A stretch of DNA of 36,189 nt from DSWT01 sp034433375. GTDB taxonomy: Bacteria; Chloroflexota; Anaerolineae; B4-G1; SLSP01. Of this stretch, positions 32,136 to 36,189 are shown in pieces. Each line of letters starts with the position of its first letter. Position 1 is the first letter of the stretch. Made by a program: the position numbers and the translations under genes. The stretch is taken from assembly GCA_034433375.1 (NCBI GenBank), contig DAOUAQ010000232.1, forward strand, positions 1-36,189, read 5' to 3'. The notes below the pieces were generated by a model. The model did not search any database and was not told where the DNA came from. It saw only the letters and a program-made list of their open reading frames with translations.

Positions 32136-33001
32136 ACCAACATCCCCTGCACGTACTTCGAGAAGCGCTCTACCGGCGCGGGAAAGCGCGCCAGCGCATC
32201 GGTCAACCGTTGATAATCCACGTCGGCGGGAGAGGCTTTCAACTCAACCACCAACAACGCTTGCGCACACGCCGGGCGCGTTACATTCGGGCAAGCTGCC
32301 GCGCGTTGATCGTAAGCGCGCAGCGCCGTGTCAATCGTCAGCCGCAGCGCGTCGTCCGGCGTGGCATAATAGGCGCGCCAATAATGATTGATGAGCGTCG
32401 GGATGGCGAACACATCCAACCACTGCCGCGCTTCTGGCAACACAGCAGCCCGCACGTCGCGCACCAACGCGCGCCACGGCGTCTCCGCGAGATCGAAGAC
32501 CTCTGCGACGGGACTGATCGCCTTCCACCCCACCGTGCTCTGCTTGTGTTTGCGCTCGAGATTGGCCGCAGTGATACGCGCGGTGTCCGTCCCGTACCAG
32601 CGCAAGCGCAGCTTGTCCCGCTCGCCGACGCCGCTGAGGTTGGCGTTGAGGCCCGCATAGCGCGCCGTATCGAAGTAGACGTTGTTCACCTGGCGTGGCG
32701 GATAGGTCACGCGCCACTGCGCCGGATGGAGTCGCACCCAACTCTCCACGTCCGCCAGCCAGTGAGCGGGCAGCGGGATTTTGATTTCATAACGGGGCGG
32801 GGTCAGGATGCAAGATGCAGGGTGCAGGGTGCAGGATGCAGGGTGCAGGGTGCAGGATGCAGGATGCAAGAGGCAGGATTCCTTTTTTTCTTGCTCCCTG
32901 CCTCTTGCCCCTTGCTCCCTGCCTCTTGCCCCTTGCATCCTGCCTCTTGCCCCTTGCATCCTGCCTCTTGCCCCTTGCTTCCTGCCTCTTGCTTCTTGCA
33001 T
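32132..33001 (-). CDS. VTC-domain polyphosphate-polymerase-like protein with repeat-encoded N-terminus
   Basis: A protein of about 289 residues. From about residue 70 it matches the VTC domain, a triphosphate-tunnel fold that in yeast Vtc4 makes polyphosphate from ATP. The tunnel residues seem complete: RYEIKI near the start, VNNVYFDTARYAGL, KLRLRWYG, LERKHKQ, LRLTIDTALRAYD, LLVVELKA and FSKYVQGM. The first 66 residues come from two heptad arrays: a basic block (QGARGRM repeats) and a Cys-containing block (LHPASCT repeats). The ATG at 33001 lies two bases after the upstream stop; a GTG at 33013 is possible. It sits between CotH-like genes, with DUF4956 first in the operon. Whether it makes polyphosphate or another product is not known. 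Confidence 0.85.
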   Translation of the reverse strand: MQEARGRKQGARGRMQGARGRMQGARGREQGARGREQEKKESCLLHPASCTLHPASCTLHPASCILTPPRYEIKIPLPAHWLADVESWVRLHPAQWRVTYPPRQVNNVYFDTARYAGLNANLSGVGERDKLRLRWYGTDTARITAANLERKHKQSTVGWKAISPVAEVFDLAETPWRALVRDVRAAVLPEARQWLDVFAIPTLINHYWRAYYATPDDALRLTIDTALRAYDQRAAACPNVTRPACAQALLVVELKASPADVDYQRLTDALARFPAPVERFSKYVQGMLV

Positions 33002-33003
33002 CT
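32803..33003. repeat. Inverted heptad arrays at the start of the VTC gene
   Basis: On the plus strand, about ten GGGTGCA/GGATGCA units (32803-32880), a T-rich spacer, then about fifteen CCTCTTG/CCCCTTG/CATCCTG units (32893-32999). The two blocks are roughly reverse complements (TGCATCC against GGATGCA), so the mRNA start could form a long stem-loop covering the VTC start codon. Confidence 0.95.
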
Positions 33004-34548
33004 TTATTCCCACCCCACAGGAACGACGACAAACGTATCCAGGCCGTGGATGCGGGTGACGAGGTTCACGGCTTTCGGCGTCCCCGGCGCGACATCGCGC
33101 AACGCGGTCAGCGGCACGCGGACGACGACAGGCGGTGCCAATTCCACCGTCCGCGCCGGCAAAATGATGTTGTCTGCCACATTGAGCAGATGAGCGCGAT
33201 CAGATTCGCGCACCCAGACCGGATTGAGTAACACTTCAACCTGATCTTCCAGGTCCAGGCTGATAATTTCCACGGGAAAAGGCATAACATTGATGAGTGT
33301 CAGTTGCCACGCCCCCTCGATTTCGTCGAGGCTGGCGAAGATTGTGCGCGACGGCATCACCAGCGCTCGCATCCGGGACTGATGGTCGGCCAAACTATCC
33401 AGACGCGCGCCGAAAATTGCCCTATCCCGCCGCCAGTCTTCACTATCCCGCGCCGCCGCCAAGAACTCCGGTCGGCTAAACGCTTCGAGCGCCTGGGCAT
33501 ACGCTCGCTGGATCGCCGGATCGTCGGTGAACGCCGTGGGCAACGGCAGCGCGTCGCCGGGCAGCGCGCCGGTACCGAGCGGGGTGAAGCGTTGTGTTGC
33601 CGGATCGTAGAGCCAATACAGCGACCGCCAGTCGAGGGCGAAGTCGCCGCGCCAGAGCGCCGTCAACGCCATAAAGTCGGCCAGAGGTTGCGGCGCGAAG
33701 GCGGCGGAGGGCGTGGATGTTCCCGCCTCTACGCCGCGCAAGATGCGCGCCACATCCGCGCGTAGCGCCGGATCATCGCGCGTATCCAGCCCACGGGATA
33801 CGACGATCCGCGCATACCCGAAACTGCCGCCCGTCACGACCGGTTGCGCCGCAAGATACACGCGCCGGTCGAAATAGACCAGAACGTGGTTCGGGAACGC
33901 CGCCAGCGCGCTGCGGGGCGTTTCTTCCAGCACATACAGGCCCCAGCTCGCGCCGTTGACGGTGAGCCGCACAACTTGAGAGGCTGTCGCCGGGATACTG
34001 TGCGCGCGCAGCGCCGCCCGGTAGGATTGGCTGAGGAGCGTGTTCTGCCACGGCGTTATGTCGTCCACAGGCCACAGCGTCGCCTGGCGCATCCCGAACA
34101 CCGTCTTTCCATCGCGGAGGGTCACGACGAAGGGCCAACGGTCACTCGTCAGCGCCGCCGCCTCGATCTCCGGCAGCGACACATCTGCGTCCACGGATGT
34201 GTTGTCGAGCGTCACCGTCGCGGGGACGGCCTCTCCTTCTTCCGCAAGATACGCGCCAAATTCCAACGCGCGCGTCCGCAGAGCCGTCAAGCGCTTGACG
34301 TTGGCGAGTTTGAGGTCCAGGTACAACGTGGGGACATCGGCGCGCGTAGTCCACGCCGCAAGCGCGCCGCGCGGGTCACGCCAGAAGGCCACCGCCGATG
34401 TTCCAAGACGTTGAAACCATCCGCCGTTGCCCGCCAGCCACCCCACCCCCAAAACCAGAAGCAGCGCCAGCGCCCATAGCCAACGTTCGGCCCAAACGAC
34501 GCGCTGCAAAGCGACGCGCCCCCGCTGCTGCGACTTTGTGATGCGCAC
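33004..34548 (-). CDS. Divergent CotH-like membrane-anchored protein
   Basis: A 514-residue protein with one N-terminal helix (residues about 20-40, LWALALLLVLGVGWLAG) and a large extracytoplasmic part. The section LYLDLKLANVKRLTALRTRALEFG corresponds to the opening of the CotH domain in the 864-residue protein of this operon, and VVRLTVNGASWGLYVLEETPRSAL matches its VVLNGEDKGIYALEEGF segment. In the place where CotH kinases have the DxD metal site the sequence reads FTPLGTGALPGD, so the key residues appear lost. It probably keeps the fold but not the kinase function, perhaps as a partner of the active copy. The GTG start directly follows the DUF4956 stop (TGAGTG), with GGAGGC just upstream. 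Its stop lies two bases before the VTC start. Confidence 0.7.
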   Translation of the reverse strand: MRITKSQQRGRVALQRVVWAERWLWALALLLVLGVGWLAGNGGWFQRLGTSAVAFWRDPRGALAAWTTRADVPTLYLDLKLANVKRLTALRTRALEFGAYLAEEGEAVPATVTLDNTSVDADVSLPEIEAAALTSDRWPFVVTLRDGKTVFGMRQATLWPVDDITPWQNTLLSQSYRAALRAHSIPATASQVVRLTVNGASWGLYVLEETPRSALAAFPNHVLVYFDRRVYLAAQPVVTGGSFGYARIVVSRGLDTRDDPALRADVARILRGVEAGTSTPSAAFAPQPLADFMALTALWRGDFALDWRSLYWLYDPATQRFTPLGTGALPGDALPLPTAFTDDPAIQRAYAQALEAFSRPEFLAAARDSEDWRRDRAIFGARLDSLADHQSRMRALVMPSRTIFASLDEIEGAWQLTLINVMPFPVEIISLDLEDQVEVLLNPVWVRESDRAHLLNVADNIILPARTVELAPPVVVRVPLTALRDVAPGTPKAVNLVTRIHGLDTFVVVPVGWE

Positions 34549-35214
34549 TCAGCCTCCCAATACCTGCTCCGGCTGCAAGAAGCTGATTTCGGTGACAGGG
34601 AACCGCGCCTTGAGGTCATCCACGAGGCCGTTGAGCGTCTGGGGATCGCCGCAATCGAGGAAGTACGTCAACTGCAAAGCGCCGTCGCGGCTGTCCAGGC
34701 GACGAAAATCCACCGCATCCACGTGTTCCAGCAAACAAGCGTTGACCTGCTCGAATAACGATGGCCCGTTCTCTTCGACAAAAACATTCAGGTAGAGGTT
34801 GTTATCGCGCCGCCGACGGTTCAACAACAGCCGAACGGACATATAACCCAACAGCAACGCCACGCCGATGAACGTCGGCCAACGCTGCTCGGCGCCCATC
34901 CCCAGGCCAATCGCCAGGGCGATGAACAGGAATAGCAACTCCTCCTGCTCCTTGACGGCGGTGCGAAAGCGCACGATGGACAGCGCGCCCACCATCCCCA
35001 ACGACAGCGCCAACGATGACTTGATGATCGTAATCACCAAGGTCGTCGTGAGCGTCAGCACGGGCAGCAGGTAAGCAAATTTGCGCCGGTTGGCGAGCGA
35101 CTGTCCGTAATGCTCATAGTACCAGGCGACGCACAGGCTCAGAACCAGTCCTAAAACCATGTTGAGCGCCACCGATACGACCGACAAAACCGGGGGGGCA
35201 ATCCAATCTCCCAT
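34549..35214 (-). CDS. DUF4956 membrane protein
   Basis: A 221-residue protein with about four helices in its first 140 residues, matching DUF4956. The diagnostic segment is IIKSSLALSLGMVGALSIVRFRTAVKEQEELLFLFIALAIGLGMGA, seen here split over residues about 66-110. The C-terminal part is soluble, with a ferredoxin-like pattern (NNLYLNVFVEE, LQLTYFLDCGD, FPVTEISFLQ). The ATG at 35214 is chosen because AGGAGAG lies three bases upstream; an upstream reading from 35265 adds 17 unlikely residues. It is the first gene of the operon, before CotH-like and VTC genes, an association that I recall as recurring in bacteria. Its molecular role is unknown; a transport or membrane-coupling role for the VTC enzyme is a guess. 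Confidence 0.85.
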   Translation of the reverse strand: MGDWIAPPVLSVVSVALNMVLGLVLSLCVAWYYEHYGQSLANRRKFAYLLPVLTLTTTLVITIIKSSLALSLGMVGALSIVRFRTAVKEQEELLFLFIALAIGLGMGAEQRWPTFIGVALLLGYMSVRLLLNRRRRDNNLYLNVFVEENGPSLFEQVNACLLEHVDAVDFRRLDSRDGALQLTYFLDCGDPQTLNGLVDDLKARFPVTEISFLQPEQVLGG

Positions 35215-35221
35215 AACTCTC

Positions 35222-35258
35222 CTAGTCGTCCTTAGTCCAATAGTCTGATGTCTGATAA
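35222..35258. repeat. Short degenerate heptad stretch before DUF4956
   Basis: CCTAGTCGTCCTTAGTCC-like units followed by two exact GTCTGAT heptads. It fills most of the 51-base gap between the Ogt stop and the DUF4956 start. Much shorter than the other arrays, so it may be chance or a remnant. Confidence 0.4.
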
Positions 35259-35265
35259 GTTCCAC

Positions 35266-35784
35266 TCAAAAGTGCAATTGTAACCCAGCCTGCTCCAATT
35301 GCAACAGCGCCGCTTTGCGCTCCACACCCGCCGCGTAACCGGTGAGCGCGCCATTCTGTCCCACCACGCGGTGGCAGGGGACGATGATCGCTACCGGGTT
35401 CGCGCCGTTCGCCTGCCCCACCGCCTGGAACGCGCGCGGGTGTTCGACTTCCATCGCAATCTCGCCGTAGGTCAGCGTCGCGCCATACGGGATGGTCAAC
35501 AGTTCCGCCCACACTGCCCGCTGGAAGGGCGTGCCGCGCAAGTCGAGGGGCACGTCGAATTCGCGCAAACGGCGATCGAAGTAGTCGGCCAGTTGCGCGA
35601 CGGCCGCTTCCAAGACCGGGTTGCTCCCCGGCTTCGGGGCAGCAATGCCGTAACGCGCCATGCGACGCGCTTCCGCCTCGCTCGGTTGCGCGCCGAATCC
35701 TAAGCTGCAGATGCCGGCTGCGGTCGCGCAAATCCACAGCGGGCCTAGCAAACTCGACGTGACCACGCACTCACACTGTTCCAT
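35266..35784 (-). CDS. ogt: Methylated-DNA--protein-cysteine methyltransferase
   Basis: A 172-residue suicide repair protein that moves the alkyl group from O6-alkylguanine to its own cysteine. The active-site motif PCHRV is at residues 136-140, with Cys137 as acceptor, preceded by AVGQANGANPVAIIV. The helix-turn-helix segment IPYGATLTYGEIA (98-110) carries the conserved YGxxxxYGxxA pattern. Length and layout match the Ogt/MGMT family; there is no fused AdaA-like domain. The ATG is preceded by a strong GGAGGTGA six bases away. It lies 51 bases upstream of DUF4956 in the same direction; co-transcription is possible but a functional tie is not implied. The N-terminus contains two extra cysteines (ECVV, ICA, GIC region) of unknown relevance. 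Confidence 0.95.
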   Translation of the reverse strand: MEQCECVVTSSLLGPLWICATAAGICSLGFGAQPSEAEARRMARYGIAAPKPGSNPVLEAAVAQLADYFDRRLREFDVPLDLRGTPFQRAVWAELLTIPYGATLTYGEIAMEVEHPRAFQAVGQANGANPVAIIVPCHRVVGQNGALTGYAAGVERKAALLQLEQAGLQLHF

Positions 35785-35827
35785 GATTCACCTCCACATG
35801 CACGCCGCGAGATGCCGGCGCTACGGA

Positions 35828-36189
35828 TCAATCGCTCAACGCCAATACTGTCACCGTCCAGACAGTTCCCGACTGCGCTGCCGTTAACACGCGCTGCGCC
35901 GGCCACGCCGCGTATACCAACGCTTCGACCTGATAACTGCCGTCAAGTTGCGGGGTCAGACGATAAGGCTCGTACCCTTGCGCCAACGCCGCCGCAACGA
36001 TAGCGCGCACATCGGTAGTTAACCCGGTTTCGGGGAAACCACCGCGGAGCGCGTCGTCAACGGCGGACAGCAAACTGTCGGCCGACGCGGTATCCTCGCG
36101 CGCCAGGGCCTCACGCGCCATCACCAGCAGCAGCTCCAGCGCCACAGGGGCGGCCTCGCGTGGACGGCGCACGAAATCTGCCGTGATCT
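35828..36189 (-). CDS. Unrecognised protein, C-terminal part (truncated by window edge)
   Basis: The frame is open from the right edge to a stop at 35828, giving at least 120 residues. A GTG at 36172 is present, but the frame continues upstream (ITADFVRRPRE), so the gene most likely starts outside the window. The first part is helical and rich in Ala, Leu and Glu (LELLLVMAREALAREDTASADSLLSAVDDALRGG), and the end looks like short strands (TVWTVTVLAL). I do not recognise a family. It is followed after 43 bases by the Ogt gene in the same direction. Confidence 0.55.
   Translation of the reverse strand, partial: ITADFVRRPREAAPVALELLLVMAREALAREDTASADSLLSAVDDALRGGFPETGLTTDVRAIVAAALAQGYEPYRLTPQLDGSYQVEALVYAAWPAQRVLTAAQSGTVWTVTVLALSD

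Noticed and set aside
32210..33193. 327-residue open frame on the plus strand opposite the VTC and CotH-like genes
   Set aside because: It is antisense to a well supported VTC gene, encodes Arg/Pro-rich low-complexity protein, and is open mainly because of the heptad arrays and high G+C.

Overview
The window looks like chromosomal DNA of a Chloroflexota bacterium, probably of the Anaerolineae/Caldilineae type, and probably from a metagenome. This is inferred from content: many family-39-like membrane glycosyltransferases with an extracytoplasmic C-terminal domain, an SBBP-repeat protein with a (TP)n linker and a YLPxxxR C-terminus, CotH proteins, a DUF4434 protein, and dense 7-nt repeat arrays. 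I cannot name a species. I saw no rRNA, tRNA, CRISPR array, transposase or phage gene.

Layout. (1) Positions 1-12,325, minus strand: a YfhO-like membrane protein, then two polytopic glycosyltransferase-like proteins, two large paralogous family-39-like glycosyltransferases (called A and B here), a nucleoside-hydrolase-like enzyme and a truncated DUF4434 protein. A convincing promoter starts a sub-operon at about 8.06 kb. (2) 12,326-12,690: a divergent control region with a heptad array, two promoters and an inverted-repeat element. (3) 12,692-25,652, plus strand: a mannitol-1-phosphate-dehydrogenase-like enzyme, a secreted protein, glycosyltransferase C, a methyltransferase, a GT2 polyprenyl-phosphate-type glycosyltransferase, an extended SDR epimerase/dehydratase, glycosyltransferase D and a secreted SBBP-repeat protein. 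(4) 25,682-35,214, minus strand: a tight operon reading DUF4956 membrane protein, CotH-like protein, VTC-type polyphosphate polymerase domain protein, CotH plus beta-helix protein, lipoprotein, CotH plus lamin-tail protein. (5) 35,266-36,189, minus strand: an Ogt/MGMT repair protein and an unrecognised partial gene.

How the genes may work together. The GT2 enzyme could charge a polyprenyl phosphate with a sugar, the SDR and methyltransferase could supply or modify the sugar, and the GT-C type enzymes (A-D and the two smaller ones) could use the lipid-linked sugar outside the membrane. This would be an envelope-glycan or surface-glycoprotein locus. The VTC/CotH/DUF4956 operon is a second envelope-associated system, of unknown output, that may use phosphate or nucleotide chemistry.

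The most striking feature is the set of short tandem arrays of 7-nt units, found between genes and also inside or at the start of at least four genes. Inside genes they lie in the one orientation that is free of stop codons. They encode 7-residue peptide repeats, often a hydrophilic block followed by a hydrophobic block running straight into a transmembrane helix or signal peptide.
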